In this document: in pieces, positions 55,954 through 63,424 of the stretch
Layout: every line of letters begins with the position of its first letter
How positions within the stretch are numbered: the stretch's first letter is position 1
Assembly: GCA_934045075.1 (NCBI GenBank)
Contig: OW203724.1
Span: forward strand, 7,985,473 to 8,049,472
Length of the DNA stretch: 64,000 nt
Source: Yponomeuta sedellus
Taxonomy: Eukaryota; Arthropoda; Insecta; Lepidoptera; Yponomeutidae
Reading direction: 5' to 3'
Made by a program: the position numbers and the translations under genes
Notes under the pieces: generated by a model
Database searches by the model: none
Told to the model about the DNA's origin: nothing
The model's input: the letters and a program-made list of their open reading frames with translations, nothing else

Positions 55954-56096
55954 TTTATGACTTTTAAGTATCTGAGAAATTGTTTATTTTCCTTAGTCAG
56001 TTTTTTCTTTTTAGCAGGTGGTTTCTGTTGCGGTGGATGTGTTGTACTGAGATCTTTGGTTTCGGGTACCAATGTTTTATTTATGAAATCTATCAT
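55950..56096 (-). CDS. 48-aa basic peptide between penton and hexon genes
   Basis: An open frame of 49 codons starts ATG at 56096 and stops TGA at 55950. Its ATG overlaps the penton stop (ATGA) and its stop overlaps the hexon start (ATGA), so it fills the gap exactly. The peptide is Lys/Pro-rich in the middle (PPQQKPPAKKKKLTKENK) and resembles small basic core or cement peptides of DNA viruses in composition only. The perfect fit at both ends is the main evidence that it is translated. Function unknown. Confidence 0.7.
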   Translation of the reverse strand: MIDFINKTLVPETKDLSTTHPPQQKPPAKKKKLTKENKQFLRYLKVIK

Positions 56097-56764
56097 TTTC
56101 GTCTTAGGTGTAAATATAACTGTAGTTCTTCTTGTCGTAGATTTATAAGGTTGTTATTTGCATCCAAAATCCTTATATTAATCTCGCTAACTGTATTTTG
56201 ATTTACTGGGAAATATATCAAATTTTTTGGGATTTCTATAATCCTGTACCCTGGCGGTACATTAGGTGCAAATTCGTAAATTATATGGCTAGGCTTCCCA
56301 TTTATGTACGATCCGCTCACGATATCACATTCTATTCGAACGATGGTTGTTGGTAGAATGTTTACAGGGAAGAGAGACTCATGTAATATATTAGCTTTAA
56401 GAGTCTGATTTCCAAAACCCAATATCCTTCCGATTGAACCGGATTTCTCAAAATGAATATCTTTTGAACAAATTATTTTTGTGCTCAAAGTGTTATTGTT
56501 ACATATCAAATTAAACGTACAGTCTACTAAATTTGTTTTTAAAAAGTCATTTATATCTAATAGCTCGTATGATCCTTCGGGTATTTCAATCATTTCGTTG
56601 TCGCCATAATGAAATTTGTTGTTGTAGCATTCTATGTTAGGAATCGAATTAAACGTCGAAAAAAAGATCAGCCCACATTCATATTCACCATCAAGCTGCA
56701 GAGCCGGCGAATAAAATGTTGACAAAGCTGGTTTACAACCGGTTATTGATAGCGTGAATGACAT
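56093..56764 (-). CDS. minor capsid (penton-like) protein
   Basis: 223 residues, starting MSFTLSITGCKPALSTFYSP. The protein is beta-rich with LQLDGEYECGLIFFSTFNSI and NKFHYGDNEMIEIPEGSYEL near the N-terminus. It has the isoleucine- and valine-rich strand pattern of the single-jelly-roll penton base proteins of Polintons and adintoviruses. The segment GDNEMIEIPEGSYELLDIN is particularly typical of the family. It would occupy the capsid vertices. It lies directly upstream of the basic peptide and hexon genes, 31 bases after the protease. Confidence 0.82.
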   Translation of the reverse strand: MSFTLSITGCKPALSTFYSPALQLDGEYECGLIFFSTFNSIPNIECYNNKFHYGDNEMIEIPEGSYELLDINDFLKTNLVDCTFNLICNNNTLSTKIICSKDIHFEKSGSIGRILGFGNQTLKANILHESLFPVNILPTTIVRIECDIVSGSYINGKPSHIIYEFAPNVPPGYRIIEIPKNLIYFPVNQNTVSEINIRILDANNNLINLRQEELQLYLHLRRK

Positions 56765-56795
56765 CGTAATAATGGTGAGAATAGTTTATGATTTC

Positions 56796-57191
56796 TTAAT
56801 ATAAATGTTTCAACCAGAATGTTTTTAAAAATTTTATGCATAAATGACCGCAATTATAGGTGTTGTTTTGTTGATAGTTCATATAACTATAATAAACGTT
56901 AGTGTTTTTTGTTAAGTACTTGATTAATTCTACAGGTGGTTTTAAACCATAACTATCAAAGTACACGCTGTAATTATTTATCTTAATGTAGGCTACCCAG
57001 TGAGTTCCCGGATTTATTGAATTATCTAGATTCAGGATAGCGCACTCGATGTTATTTGATTTGCTTGGTAAAGTGTCTCTCATATAGACACCTCGAAAGT
57101 ATGGGATGTCCCGAGTATAATATATTAAATCTATATTACTCAGTGCTCGTCTGGGTAACCTTTTAACTAGTTTTTTGAAGAATGTACGCAC
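56796..57191 (-). CDS. adenain-like maturation cysteine protease
   Basis: 131 residues. The Ulp1/adenain (C5) triad is visible in order: His64 in GTHWVAYI, Asp79 in SVYFDSYG, and Cys114 in YNCGHLC, with Gln107 or Gln108 as oxyanion residue. The family is the capsid maturation protease of adenoviruses and Polintons, acting inside the assembling particle. The length is shorter than adenain (about 200 residues) but covers the catalytic core. Its start lies 25 bases inside the end of the PLA2-domain gene, in a different frame. Confidence 0.9.
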   Translation of the reverse strand: MRTFFKKLVKRLPRRALSNIDLIYYTRDIPYFRGVYMRDTLPSKSNNIECAILNLDNSINPGTHWVAYIKINNYSVYFDSYGLKPPVELIKYLTKNTNVYYSYMNYQQNNTYNCGHLCIKFLKTFWLKHLY

Positions 57192-57895
57192 AATCCCTTA
57201 CCTGTCTTGTATGGTTTGATGTATAAACCTTTGCCTAAGGAGATCGATTCCATCATTTTATTGTGACGCACGGATTCAGAAAGATTTTTTTGGGCTGACT
57301 TGTAATCATTAACTGCTTTTGCTATTCCACCAATACCTCCAGCTAAAGAACCCAATGCTGATAGACCAGCAAAAATAGGAATGAGTGGAAGTATTCCTCC
57401 AGTTTTAGGGATGGGAATAATTCTTGGCAGCTTCATATTATTTTTCTTATGAAATATTTTTTTTGCTGCTAAGTATGCAAACTGAATAGCATCTTGAATA
57501 TTTTTAGGTTTCTTTTTTTTCAGATGCGATTTTAATTTAGCCATAGAAGTTTTGAATGATTTAATTCCAGCACCCGATTTAATTTTTGCTTTCATTACTT
57601 TATTCACCAACCATGATGCAACTTTTTCACCTCTGCTAGCATCTTCTGATTTTAATCGTTGCTTTGCCATCTTTCTTAGCTCTAAGTCAGCCTTATGCCG
57701 ATCTTCTAAACTTGAATACTTTGAATAAGCTATGTCGTGCAGCATACAAGCGCTGTCCAAAGGGTTTATGCCTTTATCGCCTCTTTGCAAACGTTCTTGT
57801 AATCGAGTACCTGGACCGCAGTAGTTGTAGCCTGGTAAGTGTAACTCTATTGGTAAATTATTGATTAAAGTATTGAGAAGTCCTTTCCCTTTCAT
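57167..57895 (-). CDS. virion protein with parvovirus-VP1-type phospholipase A2 domain
   Basis: 242 residues. The Ca-binding loop YCGPGT (25-30) and the catalytic HD pair in MLHDIAYSK (His53, Asp54) define the parvoviral-type PLA2 domain (about residues 20-85). A lysine-rich segment follows. A Gly/Ala-rich hydrophobic stretch (IFAGLSALGSLAGGIGGIAK) comes next, then a C-terminal GKGLYIKPYKTGKGL, both typical of adintovirus and Polinton core or membrane-active proteins. In parvoviruses the PLA2 domain helps particles leave endosomes. That role is known for parvoviruses and only inferred here. It lies between integrase (49 bases upstream) and protease (overlapping). Confidence 0.88.
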   Translation of the reverse strand: MKGKGLLNTLINNLPIELHLPGYNYCGPGTRLQERLQRGDKGINPLDSACMLHDIAYSKYSSLEDRHKADLELRKMAKQRLKSEDASRGEKVASWLVNKVMKAKIKSGAGIKSFKTSMAKLKSHLKKKKPKNIQDAIQFAYLAAKKIFHKKNNMKLPRIIPIPKTGGILPLIPIFAGLSALGSLAGGIGGIAKAVNDYKSAQKNLSESVRHNKMMESISLGKGLYIKPYKTGKGLCVHSSKN

Positions 57896-57944
57896 AACTA
57901 ACGATGTAATGAAAAATAAGTTAACTAATCTGTAGTAATATACT

Positions 57945-58877
57945 TCAATGCTTTATTATAGCACTTTTATTAATCCAACTATTTTCCTCTTGACCTAAGC
58001 CGAGCCATTTAACAAGATATTTGTTTCCCTTTTTTTTAATTACCTTCTCAACTAAATAAATATTGGGACAGCTAGTTTTTTGCAGTTCGTGTTCGTAAAA
58101 ACAACCTTTTATTGGTATACAATGTTGATCTCGTATGTAATATGTTGTGGGTATAGATTTTATTACTTTTACAACAGTGAATAATTCGGTAGACCAGTTT
58201 GGTGTATATCCTTTTTGAAAATCTCCTTTGTGCTTGCTGATACGGACAAAGTCTCCAACACGAAATTTAATTTTCTTTGCAGGTAAGGAAGGTTGTGATT
58301 TGTTTATATTACATGCAACGAGTGATTCATTTAACTTGTTTATTTCAGACGGCATATGTTTTGTAGTGCGATGCATAGTATTATTATAGCTCTTAACTAT
58401 ATCACATAAAGGTTCTCCAATCCACTTATAATTTCCAAACAAGCTAAAATGTTTAAACAACTTGCTCTTCAAAGTTCTTATTAATCTTTCTACTATAGAC
58501 GCTTTTTTTGTTGAATAAGTTGAATAATGATTTATTTTCCATCGGTTCGTAAGCTTCTGAAAAACGTCATTGTGAAATTCGGTACCCTTGTCGGTTTGTA
58601 AATTAGCAGGTGATCGGCCTTCTTGTAAAACCTTATCAAACGCTAGAGACACCTCAGTTTTTGTTTTATTCTTTAATGGAGCGATCCATGCGTATTTAGA
58701 AAAAGCATCGATGACTACTAAAATAAATTTGAATCCTTTGTTAACCTTCTGATAGTTTTGCATATCAATCAAATCGGCTTGCCATAAATCATCAATCCCT
58801 TTTAAAATAACAGAACGACGTGGGAAATTTCTTCTAGCTGCTTTATGGATTTCATTTACAACAGATTGTTTGCTCAT
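57945..58877 (-). CDS. rve-family integrase with C-terminal chromodomain
   Basis: 310 residues. The catalytic acids are Asp35 (WQADLIDM), Asp96 (QTDKGTEF) and Glu130 (ASIVERLIR), a D,D(33)E arrangement of the retrovirus-like integrase core. Residues about 200-250 form the SH3-like domain (KFRVGDFVRISKHKGDF). The last 45 residues form a chromodomain (YLVEKVIKKKGNKYLVKWLG ... SWINKSAI), a histone-tail reader that may guide integration. The N-terminal zinc-binding HHCC domain seen in retroviruses is absent from this frame. The ATG overlaps the stop of the coiled-coil gene (ATGA). The 6-bp target duplication fits such an integrase. Confidence 0.93.
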   Translation of the reverse strand: MSKQSVVNEIHKAARRNFPRRSVILKGIDDLWQADLIDMQNYQKVNKGFKFILVVIDAFSKYAWIAPLKNKTKTEVSLAFDKVLQEGRSPANLQTDKGTEFHNDVFQKLTNRWKINHYSTYSTKKASIVERLIRTLKSKLFKHFSLFGNYKWIGEPLCDIVKSYNNTMHRTTKHMPSEINKLNESLVACNINKSQPSLPAKKIKFRVGDFVRISKHKGDFQKGYTPNWSTELFTVVKVIKSIPTTYYIRDQHCIPIKGCFYEHELQKTSCPNIYLVEKVIKKKGNKYLVKWLGLGQEENSWINKSAIIKH

Positions 58878-59236
58878 GCTGGTTTCGATGAGTCTCTGAG
58901 TGCTACTATATGATCTTTAATAATATTACTCGCTTCTACCTTTGAACACTTCTCATCTAACTGTTTCTGTAGCAGTTGTATTTGAGTTTTTATACTTTTA
59001 AGTTCATTAATGAAATCTTGTTTTTTACAATATAATTTATTGTTTTTTTCTACATACTCCTTGCTAACAGCTTCATCTGCTGCTACAGCTAACGGTAATC
59101 CTCTCAATATACATTGTTTTAAGTCGTAAACTCCTGACTCATTTTTACTTAGCCCTGTGTTTATAGGAACCAAATTTAATGGATCTGACACACGCAGTCT
59201 TTTATGAACATGATGTCCAAATTTATCTATATTCAT
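58874..59236 (-). CDS. 120-aa coiled-coil protein of the element
   Basis: Starts MNIDKFGHHVHKRLRVSDPL and ends with a heptad-rich helix (about residues 66-110: NELKSIKTQIQLLQKQLDEK). The segment GVYDLKQCILRGLPLAVAAD is well structured and not low-complexity. Small proteins with the same style of beginning (NxDKFGHHVHKR) precede integrase or capsid genes in other arthropod Polinton-like loci as I recall them; the function is unknown. It is translationally linked to the integrase through an ATGA overlap. Confidence 0.75.
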   Translation of the reverse strand: MNIDKFGHHVHKRLRVSDPLNLVPINTGLSKNESGVYDLKQCILRGLPLAVAADEAVSKEYVEKNNKLYCKKQDFINELKSIKTQIQLLQKQLDEKCSKVEASNIIKDHIVALRDSSKPA

Positions 59237-59304
59237 CTTGTAAATAGTGTGAAGGTTAGAGTAGAAATAAAATAAAATATAGATTACATAAGTATTTATT
59301 CATT

Positions 59305-60249
59305 TTATATCACACCACGTTTTTTCAGTTCTGTTAAAACTGATACAATTTCATCATCTAAGCCAGTATTACCGGCATCTTTCGAAGCTATTAATAATTT
59401 CAATGTTTCAACTAATTCGTTTGGATCATTCCAAAAAATGTAATCTACTTTGTTATCAACTTTTTTAAGCAATGATAAACCCTTTCCTTTGGAAACATTG
59501 GCGGAACATAATAAGGGTTTTACAATTTGTAAATACTTAAATCCTCTGTTGCTATTGATTGGTTGATTGGGATCATATTTACGTCGATGAGCGTTTGTGC
59601 TTATTAGTATAAATTTATAATTCCTTTTATCATCTTCAGTGATAATGTTTAGATCAGGATTTTTTTTGTAAAGTAATTCACTGAGTCCATTAGTTTTGAC
59701 ATACGAATGACCTGCTATTTCAAATGCATCATTAGTTATGGAGAGCGGTGCTGATCCTATCATAGGTTTTCCATTTTCCAATCTAATTCCATAAGGTACA
59801 TCTTTGAATACTTCTGATGATAAAGACCATGACGATAAAGACTTTGCATTTGGTGTTGAAGCACCATCCGAATTTGTTTCAAAAAATATGTCACTCATGT
59901 TATTTCTAAGACTTTGATTCAGTTCAGAGTCACTTATGTTATCATCGCTGTTACTAGCATTCGATACCTCTTGGAGTGATTCCCTTGAAGAGCTAATTTC
60001 AGAAAATTTTCGTTTCTTCGTAGGTGTAGACTGTCGTGCTAAATGTTCAAGCGAATCAACATCTTCATTACTTAACTGTTCTTGATACGGGGTTCTCGTT
60101 AGCTGTTTAAGTGGATCTGTTACTGGTTTGAACATAGTTTCTAATGCCAACTCAGAATCCATTTTAGTATTTTTCATGTTTTGAACCTTCTTTTTAACAG
60201 CCTCAGCAGACTTAATTATTTGTTGTTTAATTGATTTTTCATCACACAT
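59305..60249 (-). CDS. 314-aa protein with DUF8207-like domain
   Basis: The N-terminal half is helical and Ser/Asp-rich with a KKRKF basic stretch, probably an NLS (residues about 78-82), and is likely disordered. The C-terminal half, from about residue 150, reads YGIRLENGKPMIGSAPLSI and then GHSYVKTNGLSELLYKKNPD. This is the pattern of a domain I recall as DUF8207, common in arthropod and cnidarian Polinton-like loci. The FKYLQIVKPLL and DYIFWNDPNELVETLKLLIA segments complete it. Biochemical role unknown. It sits between the packaging ATPase (81 bases upstream) and the coiled-coil gene. Confidence 0.78.
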   Translation of the reverse strand: MCDEKSIKQQIIKSAEAVKKKVQNMKNTKMDSELALETMFKPVTDPLKQLTRTPYQEQLSNEDVDSLEHLARQSTPTKKRKFSEISSSRESLQEVSNASNSDDNISDSELNQSLRNNMSDIFFETNSDGASTPNAKSLSSWSLSSEVFKDVPYGIRLENGKPMIGSAPLSITNDAFEIAGHSYVKTNGLSELLYKKNPDLNIITEDDKRNYKFILISTNAHRRKYDPNQPINSNRGFKYLQIVKPLLCSANVSKGKGLSLLKKVDNKVDYIFWNDPNELVETLKLLIASKDAGNTGLDDEIVSVLTELKKRGVI

Positions 60250-60330
60250 TTTTTCTTATTTTACAACTACTCGCATATAAAGAAGATAAGAAAGTGGCTT
60301 CTGATTTAAAAAAAACGGCATTTATGTATC

Positions 60331-61020
60331 TCACTCGTCGAAAGTAATAAAGGTGTCGAATTTCATTCTGTAGCATCCGTTATTTCTTTGACAGTCTTTA
60401 TTAATCACTAAATAGCTAAATGTATCTTTCCAAACTTGTGAACAAAGTTCGCGAAATTGATGCCAAGGCATATCAGTGTTCACATGTTCATCATAAATAT
60501 GACGTAAGTTAATATCATCCTGTTTGAATATGATGAGTAGATTTGCATTGTCGCGAACCAGTTGTTTTGGGACTTTGCTATAAGTTTGGTTCAAATAAAA
60601 ACAGTCTATATTTTTATGTCTACCCATGGCAAAGTAATCACGAATGTTATTTTGATTTTCACAGGCAACATCGTCGAAAATAATGACAGAATTTTGAGAC
60701 GCTAAGCTTGGATTTAAGACTTCTTTGTTATCGCGATATTTATAATAACGTATTCCTGGAACGAGATTCATTACCTTCTCTAAAAATATGTATTTTGGTT
60801 GATACAACGTTTTCGAATAAACGTACACGTTACGGAAATGTAAACCATTAGGATGTAAAAGTAACCCAAGGACTAAGTTTGTTTTTCCGCAGTTAGACGG
60901 TCCGCAAACTATACAACGGATGGTGTTTGGTAAAAGCTTTCCGTGACGATATGTATTTTTTTCAGATCCTACATCAATATTCTCAAGATTTAGTGATGTA
61001 GGTTGTTTAACAAATTTCAT
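60331..61020 (-). CDS. A32/FtsK-HerA-type DNA-packaging ATPase
   Basis: 229 residues. The Walker A motif GPSNCGKTN lies at residues 40-48 and Walker B SVIIFDDVA at 111-119. A downstream motif around NQTYSKVPKQLVRDNAN follows, typical of the poxvirus A32-like packaging ATPases of Polintons and adintoviruses. The enzyme pumps the genome into preformed capsids. It is the first gene of the minus-strand block, about 120 bases inside the right terminal repeat, so its promoter must lie in that short stretch or in the repeat. No damage seen. Confidence 0.92.
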   Translation of the reverse strand: MKFVKQPTSLNLENIDVGSEKNTYRHGKLLPNTIRCIVCGPSNCGKTNLVLGLLLHPNGLHFRNVYVYSKTLYQPKYIFLEKVMNLVPGIRYYKYRDNKEVLNPSLASQNSVIIFDDVACENQNNIRDYFAMGRHKNIDCFYLNQTYSKVPKQLVRDNANLLIIFKQDDINLRHIYDEHVNTDMPWHQFRELCSQVWKDTFSYLVINKDCQRNNGCYRMKFDTFITFDE

Positions 61021-61138
61021 TTTTGGAGAAATATGTTACCAGTGATGTCCTCATTACTGAAATGCGATCATCACGATTAAACTTCAGTATTTATCTGTGT
61101 TACTAACATCATTTCATTTCCTGCCGCAAGTAAAATTC

Positions 61139-61275
61139 AGAATCAATCAATATTATTGGGTATTCTGGAACAGATGTAATGAGTTTGAGTGAACGACAAG
61201 CCGCGCCAACCGGCGCGGTGCGTCGTGAGCTCAAACGAATGGAAGCTGGTCCAGAATGCCCAATAACATCCTACT
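61139..61275 (-). repeat. right terminal inverted repeat, self-palindromic
   Basis: Inverted partner of 49569-49706 with the outer 82 bases identical. Carries the same internal pairing (TTATTGGGTATTCTGGA with TCCAGAATGCCCAATAA) and GC centre. An apparent 63-codon open frame across it is an accident of the palindrome. Confidence 0.93.
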
Positions 61276-61281
61276 CACGTA
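61276..61281 (+). other. 6-bp target site duplication, right
   Basis: CACGTA, identical to 49563-49568. Host sequence resumes with ACTTTTCATTCCACG. Confidence 0.93.
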
Positions 61282-61954
61282 ACTTTTCATTCCACGTCAG
61301 CGAGGAAATGACTAAATGCAAAAAAAAAGGTTTACAATCACAACATAGGTACACTTTTATTTCAGTTTAGGTATTAATTATTTACTACATTATGACAGGT
61401 AAGTATTACAGAATAATCTTTAAATTATAACAAAATAATACTAAGGTATAATTAAGAAATTTTTAAAGTAACGTTGCTACAGATACCTATTTAAATTGAG
61501 TGTAATATTTTTTTAATTCACAAATTTAGTGCACACGATGTTCTAAATTCAATTTACTTTATCCTCTAGCGAATGAAAACGGCTTTTCCACTCAGATATT
61601 GAAGATTAAAAATACTCTTTCCGAGATGGTGGGATGAAAAAATATTTGACACCGGTAATACGACCATGTACGGTCGTGTTTCATGCAAAGAATAATCACT
61701 TGTAGGCAATACAAAGCCGAATAATAAGACATTGAATGAAAAAAGGACGAATCTTAACAATGGCCCTCCTGTAAAATTACAAAATGTGCAGTTGTGCCCT
61801 TGTACCACCGAAGGTGCGATGTTCAAAACCCCGTTTTCCACTCCGACCAACTAAACGATTCAACTAGTTGATCAGAGTTGAAGTATATCAGGTTTATGTT
61901 CCCATCCCATCAACTGTAGATTCGATATTTTTTTTTGGTAAAACTTCATTATTA
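61282..61954. other. host flank of the element, no gene seen
   Basis: No desaturase exon or other gene recognised. Short open frames only. Confidence 0.45.
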
Positions 61955-62304
61955 CACTATTTTTATTTTTAATGCACTAACCCGTGCTAAGGAACTAATT
62001 TTAAAAACCTATTTGGAGGCTAAAAATTTCACCCATGCCGGGATTCGAACCCGCAACCTCTGGCTATCCGTGCCAGCGCTCTACCGATTGAGCCAATGGG
62101 CGACTCACGGCATCAGTGAAATTTCACGAAATTGTACGTAATACAGAGAATAGTGTAAAGAGGTTCGAAATTTCACTGATGCCGTGAGTCGCCCATTGGC
62201 TCAATTGGTAGAGCGCTGGCACGGATAGCCAGAGGTTGCGGGTTCGAATCCCGGCATGGGTGAAAGTTTTAGCCTCTAAATAGGTTTTTAAAACTTCATT
62301 AAGT
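61955..62304. repeat. inverted SINE family A dimer (copy 10)
   Basis: An inverted copy (61965-62115, with CACCCATGCCGGGATTCGAA) is joined head to head to a forward copy (62130-62304, with GCTCAATTGGTAGAGCGCTG), sharing the leader ACGTAATACAGAGAATAGTG between them. The whole unit is a palindrome of about 330 bp. Confidence 0.85.
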
Positions 62305-62401
62305 ACTTCTAATTTCAGTTGTACCTACCGTTGTAAATATTGGTAAGTATGTGATTTAGTCGGTGTACAATAAATAGTGCTTGCGTGCAACGGCTTATAA
62401 A

Positions 62402-62455
62402 CGTTGATGAAGCGAAGGATCGTGGCAAGTGGCAGCCCCTTGTCTCTGCCAAACA
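62402..62455 (+). repeat. short LINE-like fragment
   Basis: GTTGATGAAGCGAAGGATCG, GGCAAGTGGCAGCCCCTTGT is the complement-side equivalent of the family J end at 5393-5450. Confidence 0.5.
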
Positions 62456-62829
62456 CTCTGGGACATAGACGTGAGGTTAGGTTTTGTTACAATGAAGGAT
62501 ATCCTTATCTTCTTAATTTATTTTATCATTCCAATTTGTTCCTATCGTATCGATTTTTAATTTTTAATTTAACGCGACTAATAAATTCATCAAAATAGTT
62601 TTAGAAGTGTAAGTTTGAATTCGTCTCATTCATTTTACTTCAAAATAATGCTCAAGAAAGGTTTTATATCACTCGTGAGTTTATTTTAACAAGGTTTTAC
62701 ATTATGTTGTGTAAATAGGAACAAACAAGGAGAATAATAAATATTCCAAGCAAATGCTTGATTCGTTGGGCACAAAAACTAATTGATACATTTCAGTTGA
62801 TCGGTTCAGTTGATCGGAGTGGGTTAAGA
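62456..62829. other. AT-rich DNA, no gene seen
   Basis: No supported gene. Confidence 0.45.
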
Positions 62830-63048
62830 ATTATACTATTTTTATTTTTAATGCACTAACCCGTGCTAAGGAACAAATTTATTAGAGGCCAAAAATTTTT
62901 CAATTGGCTCAATTGGTGGAGCGCTGGCACGGATAGCCAGAGGTTGCGGGTTCGAATCCCGGCATGGCTGAAATTTTTGGCCTCTAAATAGGTTTTTAAA
63001 TTTGTTCCTTAGCACGGGTTAGTGCATTAAAAATAAAAATAGTATAAT
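62830..63048. repeat. compact SINE family A unit with terminal inverted repeats (copy 11)
   Basis: The left end ATTATACTATTTTTATTTTT plus AATGCACTAACCCGTGCTAA and the right end are inverted copies of about 50 bp with no mismatch noticed. Between them lies one forward tRNA-like region (GGAGCGCTGGCACGGATAGC, GGGTTCGAATCCCGGC). Flanks read TTATA and TATAA. Confidence 0.85.
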
Positions 63049-63305
63049 CATATGGGTACAGTGATATCGTTCCGATGTTAAACCTAACTGCAAAGTAGGT
63101 AGTCGGGGCTGTAAGTAATGCAATTTGCTTGAGTCGGATGTCGCTGCCTGTACGTAATACAGAGAGTGGTGTAAAGAGGTTCGAAGTTTCACTGATGCCG
63201 TGAGTCGCCCATTGGCTCAATTGGTGGAGCGCTAGCACGGATAGCCAGAGGTTGCGGGTTCGAATCCTGGCATGGGTGAAATTTTTGGCCTCTAAATGGG
63301 TTAAG
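63049..63305 (+). repeat. SINE family A (copy 12)
   Basis: Outer block GGTACAGTGATATCGTTCCG and GCAAAGTAGGTAGTCGGGGC, leader and complete tRNA-like region, cut after CCTCTAAATGGG. Confidence 0.78.
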
Positions 63306-63424
63306 AATTGTTAAGATTTTCAAAAGAGAATAAACTGAAATATATTTGAGTATTTATTCGTGTAATGCTTGATTTAGATAGCCTTCGCTTATCTACCTCT
63401 AGGCCTCTGCAACGCAATGAAATT

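Larger units (their letters stand above)
49569..61275 (-). mobile_element. complete Polinton/Maverick (adintovirus-like) element, 11,707 bp
   Basis: It is bounded by inverted repeats starting AGTAGGATGTTATTGGG and by CACGTA target duplications. The minus strand carries ten open frames including packaging ATPase, rve integrase, adenain-type protease and hexon- and penton-like capsid genes, the diagnostic set of Polintons. A parvovirus-type PLA2 domain and a DUF8207-like protein are also present. One spliced gene runs on the plus strand. No stop or frameshift was seen in the ten minus-strand genes, so the insertion looks recent. There is no DNA polymerase B gene, which most Polintons have. Left of the plus-strand gene, 49.7-52.0 kb is non-coding and contains a tandem array. 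Confidence 0.93.

Noticed and set aside
55556..56201. Plus-strand open frames over the capsid genes
   Set aside because: Shadows of the hexon, 48-aa and penton genes on the opposite strand.
49569..61275. Classification as a plain densovirus or bidnavirus because of PLA2 and hairpin ends
   Set aside because: Hexon and penton jelly-roll capsid proteins, adenain protease, A32 ATPase and integrase place it with Polintons/adintoviruses; no NS1 or parvoviral capsid gene was seen.
61179..61370. 63-codon plus-strand frame at the right end
   Set aside because: Lies in the terminal palindrome and the host flank; no motif.
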